Source of the DNA: CAZVFH01 sp964626415
GTDB lineage: Bacteria > Patescibacteriota > UBA1384 > XYA2-FULL-43-10 > CAINNR01
Assembly (NCBI GenBank): GCA_964626415.1
Contig: CAZVFH010000018.1
Span: 1 to 17,100, forward strand
Length of the DNA stretch: 17,100 nt
Reading direction: 5' to 3'
This document shows, piece after piece, positions 6,352-14,250 of the stretch. Under the pieces are notes generated by a model. It saw nothing but the letters and a program-made list of their open reading frames with translations. It ran no database searches and was not told where the DNA came from. Position 1 is the stretch's first letter, and each line of letters begins with the position of its first letter. Both the position numbers and the translations under genes were made by a program.

Positions 6352-9300
6352 TTACTGTTTATTAACCACCACATCAAAATTTACAATTCTGGTGTTTGAT
6401 TTTTCATCAAGTGAAATACTGCGATCGGGAGTTACTGAAACACTATCGCCTTGCGGCTGGCGGCGCTGGTTTTTGGAATTAAAAACACCAACATTATATT
6501 TTTTATAGTATAATCCAGTTGCCGTAAATTCACCATTGTCATTTGTTGTTGCCTCAACTTTATCTTTTTGGGTTGAACTAAATGTAACTTTCGCTTTAGC
6601 CAGCGGATTACCATCTTTGTCAGTTAAGCGCCCGATAATCTTTGCCAGCGGAAAACTGATTGTTGAAGTAATTTTATTGTTTCTGGATGCTTTAACATCA
6701 AATGTTTTATTCTCAAATACAGCATAATTGTCATTGTTTTTGATATCGGTTACCATTTCAACACTTTGACTGCCCGACTGGACATCATTAATAATATAAT
6801 CGCCATTACTATTGGTCGTAGCTATTTTACCAGCAACTTTGACAATCACATCACTAATCGGCCGACCATTCTTTTTATCAACAATTGTTCCAGAGAGTTT
6901 CCCTGTCTCTTTGTATTTGCCGATGGATTTAAGGAAGGAATCATAAAGTTTATTAAAGTCGGAGACGATGGTGGCGATAACTTGTCTGGCATTGATCGCA
7001 AATTGGGAAGTGATAATTTTGCCGACCGCGATTTTAGTTTCAATTTTAATTTTCTGCGCCGGCGGCAAAGAGTCCACAACTTCTTTGCGCCACTTGCCTT
7101 TAATAATATCATCACTACTAAAAGATATTTCATCAAGTGGTGCTGAAGTTTCCACAACTGGAAGTAAAGTTGATGGTACAAATCCGCCCTCTTTCATAAT
7201 GTTGTTAAATTCATCATCAGGGACACTTCCAGTAGAGGTCAATATTGCTTTTTCCCAAATGCCGACTTGCTGATCAATTCGCTCTACTGAACTTGTGGCC
7301 GCCACTGGCTGGTACGGAGTAATACCCGGATAATTCTGTCGCAAAACTTCATACATAAATTTCAAAACTTCTTTACACGGTTCGGAAACATCAGGAGATG
7401 CAATCGCTTTTTGAAATTCATCATTGTGTAAATACCACCAAGTGGAAAACTCCGCCCAAAGTTCTAGATTGTTAGTTCCCACCGAATAATCAAAATTGGG
7501 AAATTGCTTGTTTCTGCAGCAACTGTTGATAATCATCACTTTTCTGGCCTCTTCAGTATTGCCTTGAATTGTGATTTTATCAAATTTAAATTTTTCAGAA
7601 GATATTCTAAATGTGGAATCTAATATATGGAAATATTCATGTAATAGGGTTTTAATATCAAAATCATTAATAACGCTTAAAGATAAAGCGATCTTATGGT
7701 TGTTTGTTACAAATAGGCTACTGTCTGATCCTAATATTTTGTGATCCTTGATGATGTCACGGTTAATATAAGCTTCGGCTCCGTTAAATGGCAGAGGTAT
7801 TATATAGATTGGGATACCATCAGTTAATCCAGCCGAATCACGAACATTGGATAATATTTTTGACAATTTAGTAATTTTCTCTTTTTGTTTAGCTGTCAGC
7901 TGATCGTATATTGGGAATTTTTCCATGCAAAAATTAAAACCAAAATGTTCTTCACAAGGTAAACTTTCATTAACTCTATCTTTTTTTACAAGAAAAAGTT
8001 TTAAAGGAAAATCAGAATCGTTAAACCAAAAAGAATCGACTAATACATAGTTTTTACTGTTGTAATGGAGAATTTTTTGATTCCATGTCCCGTCGCCCGA
8101 AATAGAATGAGCGATAGAGGGTTTGATTTTGATAATTATCCTGTTTGGAATATCTTGATCATAACTAACCGAGAATTTGTTAAATCTGTTTATATAATTA
8201 TGATGGTCAATATATTCGATTTCTATTTCCCCCTGATCATCTTTTGTATTAATAACATGTCCATCCTCGGCATCAAAAAAATCTACAATGTAGTTAATAT
8301 CAGCTACAGTTCTCAATACCAAATTAAATACATAGACATTACTACCCAGAGCCGCATCATAATGAATGTCCGATTTGCGTACACTGCGGGTAACTATTCC
8401 GTCAACATTATTTTCAGCGGTGGTATCATCAGGTAACCTAAAAATTATCTTAAGGTCAGTAGTCGATTTTAGAGGTACATTTTCAAAGTGATAATTGTAT
8501 TTACCTCCACTAGCCAAAGTCCCAATCCAGATATCTTTAGAGTCGGTACTGAGAGCTGCTCCAGAGGTATAAGATCGGGTGTGTATTTGCATTATTAATG
8601 GTATATTTGAATCTTCATAGTTAATCGCTCCCACAATATCAAAGGCATTATCCACCACCTCAAACTCCGTATCTTGTCTCCGCAGATAAATGTTTGTTTT
8701 GGTTTTCGCATCCAGCCGAGAATATGCCGAGGGATAAAGAGTTTTTTCGATTCTGGTTGAGCCATCGGCGAAGGTGTAATCAGTGCCGGTGAGGTTGATA
8801 ATGAGTTTGCACATTCCTTCACAAGCCGATTTTGAAGCGATGTTTTGGAAATAATAGTTAAATTGGAGATCCGAATAGTTGGCTCCAAGGTCAGTTATCC
8901 AAGCATCTTTTGTTGGGAAAATGTGAGAAGTTGTAGAATTGATTTGCAATTGAACTTGAGGAATAGCGACTGGCTGAGCCGGACTTGATCCTTTTAGTGT
9001 GATCTTGCCATAAATATCAAAGTTGGCGGCATCTTGGACTTTTTTGACAATAATATTGTCAAGCGTCTTGTTTTCACCAGCCACAAGTCCGCCAGTCCTG
9101 ACTGATGTTTTTGTTAGGTAGCCGGTTTTGTTCGCCGAAATTACATATTCTAATCCCGAAGCAAGGTCAGCTCCGTAACAGCCGTCAGAACCGGTAGTCG
9201 CTATCGTTAAAGATATCGAATCAACATAGGCCTTGGCATCGGGTATTTTATTTCCGGCTTCGTCAACAACACAACCGGAAACATGGGCTTTGGGAGTTGG

Positions 9301-9987
9301 AGTCGAAATTGCCTTCATCTGAATGTCAATTGTTTTTGTCGTGTTTGCAGGAATAGATCCGGTTTCGATTTTTGGGACGGTCATTTCATAGCCCGACTTT
9401 GAGGCGGAGATTTGGTAGTTGGTGTCTGGACTTACATCAAGTGAATAAACACCGCCAGTAGCAGTAGTGAAAGTCAAAGTTGCTGGGTTAGTGGAAACAA
9501 CCGCGCCTTCGATTCCAGTAAGCGTTCCACTGATAATTATTCTGCCGGAGATATGGGCTTTTGAGGTATCAACTGCGCCGCAGGTTAAATTAAGTTCAAC
9601 TGATGTTTGCGGCGGAGTACTAATATCTTTAGCAGTCGCCCCGCAATCAGGAGGAAAACCGGCGCTGTAGTTATGTTTTCCAGATATTACAGAGAGAATG
9701 ATTTGGCCGTTTGTGTTAGTGCTGGAAGCTCTACCTCCACTGATTGGATCGATTCCAGAAGCGGGAGATCCGTCAACAGAAACAAGAGCACCGGCAACTG
9801 GAGCTTTATCCTTTTTTACTGTTATTGTCACATTTTGGCTTGTTTCCGATGATTTAATGCCGACAGTATCAGCCAGCATTTTTAGATTAATCGTTCCGGT
9901 TTTAGCCAGAATACCAACAACACCAAAAGCGACAACAAAGAATGATGTTGTGATAATTAAAGCGAGTTTTTTTCTTCCAAATTTCAT
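6352..9987 (-). CDS. large surface metalloprotease with carboxypeptidase-regulatory-like domains
   Basis: A 1211-residue secreted or membrane-anchored protein. A basic N-terminus and hydrophobic segment (about 8-28) serve as signal/anchor; there is no prepilin G-x-x-x-x-E motif. Residues 51-137, 144-225 and 234-316 are CarboxypepD-regulatory/Ig-like beta domains (for example SGCVVDEAGNKIPDAKAYV, 237-255), and two more lie at 1029-1113 and 1117-1205. The centre holds HEYFH at 783-787, a zinc HExxH site, with E846 in LWAEFSTWW (or E842) as likely third ligand, a gluzincin-type layout. Residues 320-670 are beta-rich and unassigned. Several Cys are present (C115, C136, C239, C270, C389, C393). 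The RBS AGGGAA comes from the leader repeat copy L2. Its substrate and its link to the pilus are inferred only from position. Confidence 0.8.
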   Translation of the reverse strand: MKFGRKKLALIITTSFFVVAFGVVGILAKTGTINLKMLADTVGIKSSETSQNVTITVKKDKAPVAGALVSVDGSPASGIDPISGGRASSTNTNGQIILSVISGKHNYSAGFPPDCGATAKDISTPPQTSVELNLTCGAVDTSKAHISGRIIISGTLTGIEGAVVSTNPATLTFTTATGGVYSLDVSPDTNYQISASKSGYEMTVPKIETGSIPANTTKTIDIQMKAISTPTPKAHVSGCVVDEAGNKIPDAKAYVDSISLTIATTGSDGCYGADLASGLEYVISANKTGYLTKTSVRTGGLVAGENKTLDNIIVKKVQDAANFDIYGKITLKGSSPAQPVAIPQVQLQINSTTSHIFPTKDAWITDLGANYSDLQFNYYFQNIASKSACEGMCKLIINLTGTDYTFADGSTRIEKTLYPSAYSRLDAKTKTNIYLRRQDTEFEVVDNAFDIVGAINYEDSNIPLIMQIHTRSYTSGAALSTDSKDIWIGTLASGGKYNYHFENVPLKSTTDLKIIFRLPDDTTAENNVDGIVTRSVRKSDIHYDAALGSNVYVFNLVLRTVADINYIVDFFDAEDGHVINTKDDQGEIEIEYIDHHNYINRFNKFSVSYDQDIPNRIIIKIKPSIAHSISGDGTWNQKILHYNSKNYVLVDSFWFNDSDFPLKLFLVKKDRVNESLPCEEHFGFNFCMEKFPIYDQLTAKQKEKITKLSKILSNVRDSAGLTDGIPIYIIPLPFNGAEAYINRDIIKDHKILGSDSSLFVTNNHKIALSLSVINDFDIKTLLHEYFHILDSTFRISSEKFKFDKITIQGNTEEARKVMIINSCCRNKQFPNFDYSVGTNNLELWAEFSTWWYLHNDEFQKAIASPDVSEPCKEVLKFMYEVLRQNYPGITPYQPVAATSSVERIDQQVGIWEKAILTSTGSVPDDEFNNIMKEGGFVPSTLLPVVETSAPLDEISFSSDDIIKGKWRKEVVDSLPPAQKIKIETKIAVGKIITSQFAINARQVIATIVSDFNKLYDSFLKSIGKYKETGKLSGTIVDKKNGRPISDVIVKVAGKIATTNSNGDYIINDVQSGSQSVEMVTDIKNNDNYAVFENKTFDVKASRNNKITSTISFPLAKIIGRLTDKDGNPLAKAKVTFSSTQKDKVEATTNDNGEFTATGLYYKKYNVGVFNSKNQRRQPQGDSVSVTPDRSISLDEKSNTRIVNFDVVVNKQ

Positions 9988-10037
9988 ATATTCCCTAACG
10001 AAATTACAAATTTAAACAAAAGTACAAAATTACGAAA
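9967..10037 (-). repeat. leader repeat copy L2 (with SD and first codons)
   Basis: The second 71-bp copy of the leader repeat, covering the first seven codons of the protease gene, its ATG (9987), the SD AGGGAA and the repeat core up to 10037. Within it, 9993-10029 is also the left arm of a perfect 37-bp inverted repeat whose right arm is 10427-10463. Confidence 0.88.
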
Positions 10038-10039
10038 AA

Positions 10040-10417
10040 TCATTCGATATTTAATACTCTTCTGAAATACGCTCCATTGCTGGTAAAGTTTACTAATATG
10101 CCCAAAAGAATATTGTTGGATTTTAAGTAAGAATGGATCTGTTCTATATCTCTGCGGTGGAAATGATCTCCAACTTTTAGCTCCAGTACAATTTTTCCAT
10201 CTATTAAAAAGTCAAAATAGCATCTTCCGATTTGCTTGTTGTTAATTTTTATCGGGATGGAAAATTGACTGATATGTTTAATATTTTTCTCATTGAACAG
10301 AACCTCTAGCGCTCGTTGATAGGTTTTTTCTTTGTGCCCGGGCCCTAGCTGGTTAAAAACTTCAAAACAACAACCAACAATTTCATAACTTTCCTTTTTA
10401 TAAATAACTTTATCCAT
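10040..10417 (-). CDS. GxxExxY protein (PD-(D/E)XK nuclease-like)
   Basis: A 125-residue protein of the GxxExxY family, related to the PD-(D/E)XK nuclease fold. The naming motif is GHKEKTY (G27, E30, Y33) after LGPG. A nuclease-like core follows: D69 in CYFDFLIDGK, then E79-L-K81, giving D...E-x-K. The C-terminal helix and strand HSYLKSNNILLGILVNF (95-111) match family style. The length is normal. No SD precedes the ATG at 10417; the upstream bases are A-rich and belong to the right inverted repeat. It interrupts an otherwise continuous set of pilus genes and is bracketed by inverted repeats, so it looks like a guest gene. DNA cleavage activity has not been shown by anything in the sequence beyond the motif. 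Confidence 0.87.
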   Translation of the reverse strand: MDKVIYKKESYEIVGCCFEVFNQLGPGHKEKTYQRALEVLFNEKNIKHISQFSIPIKINNKQIGRCYFDFLIDGKIVLELKVGDHFHRRDIEQIHSYLKSNNILLGILVNFTSNGAYFRRVLNIE

Positions 10418-10426
10418 TTTTGTACT

Positions 10427-10463
10427 TTTTGTACTTTTGTTTAAATTTGTAATTTCGTTAGGG
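10427..10463 (+). repeat. leader repeat copy L3, inverted
   Basis: This plus-oriented copy of the leader repeat core is identical over 37 bp to the reverse complement of 9993-10029. Its SD-bearing end (TTAGGGG, 10458-10464) is followed at once by an ATG at 10465, but that frame is only 20 codons long and antisense to the end of the GspH-like gene, so it is unlikely to be a gene. An internal near-repeat, GTACTTTTTGTACTTTTG, is present at 10422-10439. Confidence 0.88.
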
Positions 10464-10467
10464 GATG

Positions 10468-10905
10468 TCAGTAATCTATTGTGCCTTGGGAATTTATTGT
10501 TATTGCTTGACTATGATTATTTGAATCAATAATTAATATTTCCCCGGTAATATTTGGAATTCCGTATAATTTCGAGAATGTAATTTCATTCGCCGGGGCT
10601 TGGACGGAAAAGCCAGTTGGAATTTTTATTGTTTCATCTTTTGACTGATCGCGATTTTGAAAATCACTGCCCTTAAAAATTGTGACATTCTGACCTGACC
10701 CAATTGCAATACTCCAAGAATCATCATACTCAAGTGATTGCGCTTTCAACTTTACTCTGTGTAATTGACCAATAAATTCATTGCAAAATGTCACTCGAAT
10801 TGTCGTAACTTGAAACGATTGATACATCGGTACCGTTAATGAACCCATAAGCCCGATTATTGCAATAACCAATATCAATTCAATAAGAGTGAAGGCTTTT
10901 TTCAT
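10468..10905 (-). CDS. minor pilin, GspH/FimT/FimU-like
   Basis: A 145-residue prepilin. The leader is very short, MKKA, with Ala rather than Gly at -1. Mature FTLIELILVIAIIGLMGSL starts at F5 and E9 is the +5 glutamate. The alpha-1 helix is followed by QSFQVTTIRVTFCNEFIGQLHRVKLKAQSLE, a helix typical of GspH/FimT, then beta strands including SWSIAIGSGQNVTIFKG (64-80) and the closing QAITINSQGTIDY (133-145), which resembles GspH C-termini ending in a 'G.i.' strand. It is the first pilin after PilC and before the I/J/K set, the usual H position. Only a weak SD (AGAAAAGAA) lies before the ATG, and a partial leader repeat is just upstream (10918-10934). Confidence 0.82.
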   Translation of the reverse strand: MKKAFTLIELILVIAIIGLMGSLTVPMYQSFQVTTIRVTFCNEFIGQLHRVKLKAQSLEYDDSWSIAIGSGQNVTIFKGSDFQNRDQSKDETIKIPTGFSVQAPANEITFSKLYGIPNITGEILIIDSNNHSQAITINSQGTIDY

Positions 10906-10917
10906 AATTCTTTTCTA

Positions 10918-10940
10918 CTAACGAAATTACAAATCAAACA
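10918..10940 (-). repeat. partial leader repeat copy L4
   Basis: CTAACGAAATTACAAAT (10918-10934) is identical to the SD-proximal part of copies L1 and L2 and oriented towards the GspH-like gene. After it the match decays. It abuts copy 2 of the 92-bp hairpin repeat. Confidence 0.7.
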
Positions 10941-10946
10941 AGGAAG

Positions 10947-11038
10947 TATAAACTCTCACTAATCTATCGTCACAGATAATCACTGATAGAATCATCTGTG
11001 TTGATTAGTGAAAATAGATCTGTGGTAGTTTTTACTTC
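10947..11038 (-). repeat. 92-bp dispersed hairpin repeat, copy 2
   Basis: Reverse complement of copy 1 (1554-1645) at 84 of 92 positions. Nested stems on this copy: AAGTATAAACT (10944-10954) with AGTTTTTACTT (11027-11037, one mismatch), TCACTAATC (10956-10964) with GATTAGTGA (11003-11011), and CACAGAT (10971-10977) with ATCTGTG (10994-11000). Where copy 1 has a G-C pair in the second stem, this copy has A-T. It lies between pilC and the GspH-like gene. Confidence 0.85.
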
Positions 11039-11055
11039 AATATTTGTCAGCATCG

Positions 11056-12435
11056 TTATTTATTTACAACGCCAAGAATTGAATACATTGGAGTAACAAT
11101 AGCGATAGCGACAAAACCGACAACAATTGCAATTAAAATCAACAAAATTGGCTCGAGCGCGGTCGCCAAGTCCTTTGTAATATTATCAACTTCCTCTTCG
11201 CAAAATTCCGCGGTGTAAAGCAGTGAATCATATAGTGTGCCGGTCTTTTCTCCAACTTGGACCATCGCCAAAAATGTGCCGGGGAAAAGTCGGCTCTTTG
11301 GATCAACTAAAATCATTGTTTCTCCGATGCTTTTTCCTCCCCTGACTTCATCTAAAATCTTTTTAATCGCTACTTGATATGGTATTGAGGATACCGTGCC
11401 CTTAGTAATTTCTAATGCTTCGTCAATAGAAACACTGCTTTTCATAAGTGTCCCGAGCGTTAAACTTATTCGAGCAAGATTTAAATTTTTCATCAAGTTG
11501 CCAATAATTGGAATTTTGAGAGTAAATTTGTGCCACAAGTGGCGGATAGGATATATTTTAAGAATTAAGACAAAAAAGATAAATCCGACAACTAAACCGA
11601 TAAGCCAATAAACACCATATTTTTGTATACTGTCCGAAATTGCCAGAAGGATTCTAGTTGAAAGTGGCAACTTTGATCCAAAGGAGGTGAAAAGCTTGGT
11701 TAATTTTGGCAGGACAAAATATGAAACTCCGCCGCCGACAACGAAGGCAGTTATCAGAACGATTGAGGGATAAAGCGAGGCGCTTTTTACCTTTGAAATA
11801 AGTCGCGAGTCCTTTGTTAGCTGGAGCGATAAATAATGCAAGCTTTCGTCTAGAGTTCCGCTTGTTTCACCGACTTTGACCATATTAATAAACAGAGGGT
11901 CAAAAACATTTTTATGGTCAGAAAGTGCAACATTCAATGCTTTACCTCCTTCTACTTTAGTGATAACATCCAATAAAACCGTATGCATCTTACCTTTGGT
12001 TTGTTTGGCGACAATACGAAGCGATTCAGGTAAACTAATTCCGGCTTTAATGATGGTTGCTAAATGTTTCGCCAAAAATACTTTCTCATTTAAAGAAACC
12101 TTAAAAATTGAGATCTCTTTTTTCAATCCGGACGATTTATCTGCCGGTAATTTTTTTTTGTTATCGTCTTCGGGTTTTTTCAATTCATCTGTCTTTTTGT
12201 CTACTCCAATATTTTCTTCGTGATCTAACTTAAGTTTTGGGACTTCCATACTTATTTTTGCCTCTGGCTTCTCGAAATTTACTGGTTCTTGTTCCACCGG
12301 TTCTTGTTTTTGTGGCAAAGGTTTTTTGATATCGCTAATAATAGGAGAAATAGTTTTTTCTCCAGAAGTTGTAACAACAACACTTGTGTTTTTTGTTGCC
12401 TGATTTTTAGAGACACTAGGACTTAATTCTGGCAT
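11056..12435 (-). CDS. pilC: type IV pilus inner-membrane platform protein PilC (GspF family)
   Basis: The inner-membrane platform on which PilB acts to add pilins. Two T2SSF domains are visible: the first begins near residue 118 (VFLAKHLATIIKAGISLPESL) and the second near 319 (NLARISLTLGTLMKSSVSIDEAL), each with the family's MVKVGETSGTL / MVQVGEKTGTL signature (185-195 and 391-401). Membrane segments are near 221-242, 275-293 and 428-450, the usual three. Residues 1-105 are an added N-terminal region rich in Lys, Glu, Pro and Ser, predicted cytosolic and disordered; typical PilC proteins start close to the first domain. The start at 12435 is supported by AAGGAG a few bases upstream, so the extension is probably translated. 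It sits directly after pilB with a 78-bp spacer, consistent with one operon. Confidence 0.95.
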   Translation of the reverse strand: MPELSPSVSKNQATKNTSVVVTTSGEKTISPIISDIKKPLPQKQEPVEQEPVNFEKPEAKISMEVPKLKLDHEENIGVDKKTDELKKPEDDNKKKLPADKSSGLKKEISIFKVSLNEKVFLAKHLATIIKAGISLPESLRIVAKQTKGKMHTVLLDVITKVEGGKALNVALSDHKNVFDPLFINMVKVGETSGTLDESLHYLSLQLTKDSRLISKVKSASLYPSIVLITAFVVGGGVSYFVLPKLTKLFTSFGSKLPLSTRILLAISDSIQKYGVYWLIGLVVGFIFFVLILKIYPIRHLWHKFTLKIPIIGNLMKNLNLARISLTLGTLMKSSVSIDEALEITKGTVSSIPYQVAIKKILDEVRGGKSIGETMILVDPKSRLFPGTFLAMVQVGEKTGTLYDSLLYTAEFCEEEVDNITKDLATALEPILLILIAIVVGFVAIAIVTPMYSILGVVNK

Positions 12436-12513
12436 TTTCCCCTCTCCTTTTTACTTTTTTGTTTTTGAAGTATTTTTCTATCAGCGTTCTATCTGCGTAT
12501 AAGATCTGTGTAG
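12436..12513. repeat. pilB-pilC spacer with CTGATAGAAC-type repeat
   Basis: The spacer carries the minus-strand SD of pilC (AAGGAGAGGGG, next to 12435). Positions 12475-12500 are the reverse complement of the CTGATAGAACGCTGATA words after the nucleotidyltransferase (2523-2543), followed by a CACAGAT word at 12502-12508. No terminator is seen, so read-through from pilB is likely. Confidence 0.5.
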
Positions 12514-14250
12514 TTATTCTCTTGTTACTCTTAAAATTTCGTCGAGCGTTGTTATTCCGGCAATAACTTTTAAGAGGCCATCTTCTAACATTGTTGTCAT
12601 CCCATCTTTTATTGCTTGTTCGGCAATTTGGCTTGCATTGGCTTTAGACATTATCAGTTGCTCAATGCCGGTAGTAATAGTCATTAATTCAAAAATACCG
12701 ATTCGATCATTGTAGCCACTCTGATGGCATTCTGGACACCCTCTACCTTTTATTAAGGTGACTGACTTTGGTTTTATTTTGAATAATTTTGCCAGTGTTT
12801 CCGGGGCGATATTTTGTTCAAAGGTCGAAAAGGGTTCCTCGAATTTTTCAGCGCATTTTAAACAAGTCCTCCTGACAATTCTTTGAGCGACGATCAAATT
12901 TATTGTTGAGGCGATCAGATATGGCTCAATATCCATTTGATTAAGACGGGGTAATGTTGTGGCGGCATCATTAGCGTGAAGTGTGGTAAGAACTAAATGT
13001 CCGGTCATTGCCGCGTTTACAGCAATGCCAGCGGTTTCCTTATCTCTAATCTCACCAACCATAATAATGTCCGGATCTTGTCTGACAATCGAGCGTAACC
13101 CATTAGCAAAGGTCAAATCGGTTTTTGGATTAACTTGTATTTGACTTACACCTTCCATGTCGTATTCTACCGGATCTTCAATTGTTGCAATGTTTACTTC
13201 TCTTTGATTTAAGATTTTTAAAATTGCGTAAAGCGTCGTGGTCTTGCCACAGCCGGTTGGTCCGACGGAAATAATTGTTCCCCATGATTTAGCAATTTCT
13301 TTTTTAACTTTCAAAAGGTCATTGTCTGAAAGCCCGAGATTGGTTAATGTAAATTTTCGTCCACGCTCAGAGAGCAGTCGCATAACAATATTCTCCCCAT
13401 TGGTTATTGGGGCGATCGAAACGCGAACATCAACACTCTTTTCGTCGCTCTTCTCTTGTCCGCTACCTTTAAGATATACAGCTTCATCTGTGTTTCCAAG
13501 TTGCTGACCATAAATTATCTGCAGTTTTCCGTCTTGTGCCGCTTGATGTTCGTCCGTTCGGAGGTGTGATAAAACTTTTATTCTCGAAACGATTTCCTCA
13601 TGTAACTTAACAGGTAGAATTACGATGTCGTGCAATACGCCGTCAATTCTAAAGCGAACAACCGTCTGACTTCTTTGTGGCTCGATGTGAATATCGGATG
13701 CGCGATTATCAAGAGCATATTCGAAGAGCTTTTGGACGATCTGAGTTATCGGTGCTTTTTTGAGCGCGTCTCCACTAGCATTTGAAATTGTAGGAATAAT
13801 ATCCTTTATAGTTTCAGATGACCTGTCTTTGTATAAAGCAAGAGCTAGGCCGATCTCTTTTTCGCTGGCGTAATATACCTCAATATCCACTCCAAGCTTT
13901 TTTTTCAGTTGATCAACTATTTCTTTGTTTGTCGGATCTGCCATCGCCAGTTTTATTCCCTTTGCGTCGTGCTCAAATGAAATAATTTGATTTTTGCTGG
14001 CGACGACTTCAGGGATCGTTTTCAATGTCTCTTTGTCAATTTTCAGAGTACTTAATTTAATTGCTGGCACTTTGTAGCTTTTGGCAACCTCATTTATAAG
14101 TGTATCTTCAGGAATAATTCCCTTTTCAACTACAATCGACTCCAGCGATGTTTTCTTTGCTTCTGCTTCAGCTACAATTGCCGTCAAATCTTTTTTTGGC
14201 ATCAATTTGCTAGCCAAAATTATTTTTTCGATTGTCTCATTGTTAATCAT
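12514..14250 (-). CDS. pilB: type IV pilus assembly ATPase PilB (GspE family)
   Basis: Cytosolic hexameric ATPase that powers pilus extension. Residues 1-140 form a GspE/MshE-N-type region (VPAIKLSTLKIDKETLKTIPEVVA, 61-84, is typical). The catalytic part follows: ALDNRASDIHIEPQ (179-192) and VVRFRIDGVLHDI (197-209) of the N2 domain, Walker A GPTGCGKT (330-337), the Asp box around IEDPVEY (357-363), Walker B-type DIIMVGEIRD (394-403) with E400, and the His box with TGHLVLTTLHAND (416-428). A zinc knuckle is complete: C463, C466, C505 and C508. A short charged insert (about 248-272) interrupts the N2 region. No SD is visible before 14250. The zinc cysteines favour PilB over the retraction ATPase PilT. 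It is the first gene of the minus-strand locus. Confidence 0.97.
   Translation of the reverse strand: MINNETIEKIILASKLMPKKDLTAIVAEAEAKKTSLESIVVEKGIIPEDTLINEVAKSYKVPAIKLSTLKIDKETLKTIPEVVASKNQIISFEHDAKGIKLAMADPTNKEIVDQLKKKLGVDIEVYYASEKEIGLALALYKDRSSETIKDIIPTISNASGDALKKAPITQIVQKLFEYALDNRASDIHIEPQRSQTVVRFRIDGVLHDIVILPVKLHEEIVSRIKVLSHLRTDEHQAAQDGKLQIIYGQQLGNTDEAVYLKGSGQEKSDEKSVDVRVSIAPITNGENIVMRLLSERGRKFTLTNLGLSDNDLLKVKKEIAKSWGTIISVGPTGCGKTTTLYAILKILNQREVNIATIEDPVEYDMEGVSQIQVNPKTDLTFANGLRSIVRQDPDIIMVGEIRDKETAGIAVNAAMTGHLVLTTLHANDAATTLPRLNQMDIEPYLIASTINLIVAQRIVRRTCLKCAEKFEEPFSTFEQNIAPETLAKLFKIKPKSVTLIKGRGCPECHQSGYNDRIGIFELMTITTGIEQLIMSKANASQIAEQAIKDGMTTMLEDGLLKVIAGITTLDEILRVTRE

Larger units (their letters stand above)
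9993..10463. mobile_element. candidate invertible or mobile unit: 37-bp perfect inverted repeats around the GxxExxY gene
   Basis: The arms 9993-10029 and 10427-10463 are exact reverse complements over 37 bp, beginning CCCTAACGAAATT at both outer ends. Between them lies little more than the GxxExxY gene (10040-10417). The arms are copies of the dispersed leader repeat also seen alone at 6291. No transposase motif is encoded and no target-site duplication is obvious, so mobility or inversion is a hypothesis; the inverted repeat itself is certain. Confidence 0.55.

Noticed and set aside
6766..7146. 126-codon open frame on the plus strand inside the metalloprotease gene
   Set aside because: Antisense shadow of a long coding region with clear domains; no SD and no recognisable protein features.
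9698..10015. 105-codon plus-strand open frame with hydrophobic stretches
   Set aside because: It is the reverse frame of the protease N-terminus and signal anchor; the hydrophobicity is inherited from that region.
10465..10524. ATG directly after the SD-like end of the inverted leader repeat
   Set aside because: Only 20 codons, antisense to the well-supported end of the GspH-like gene.
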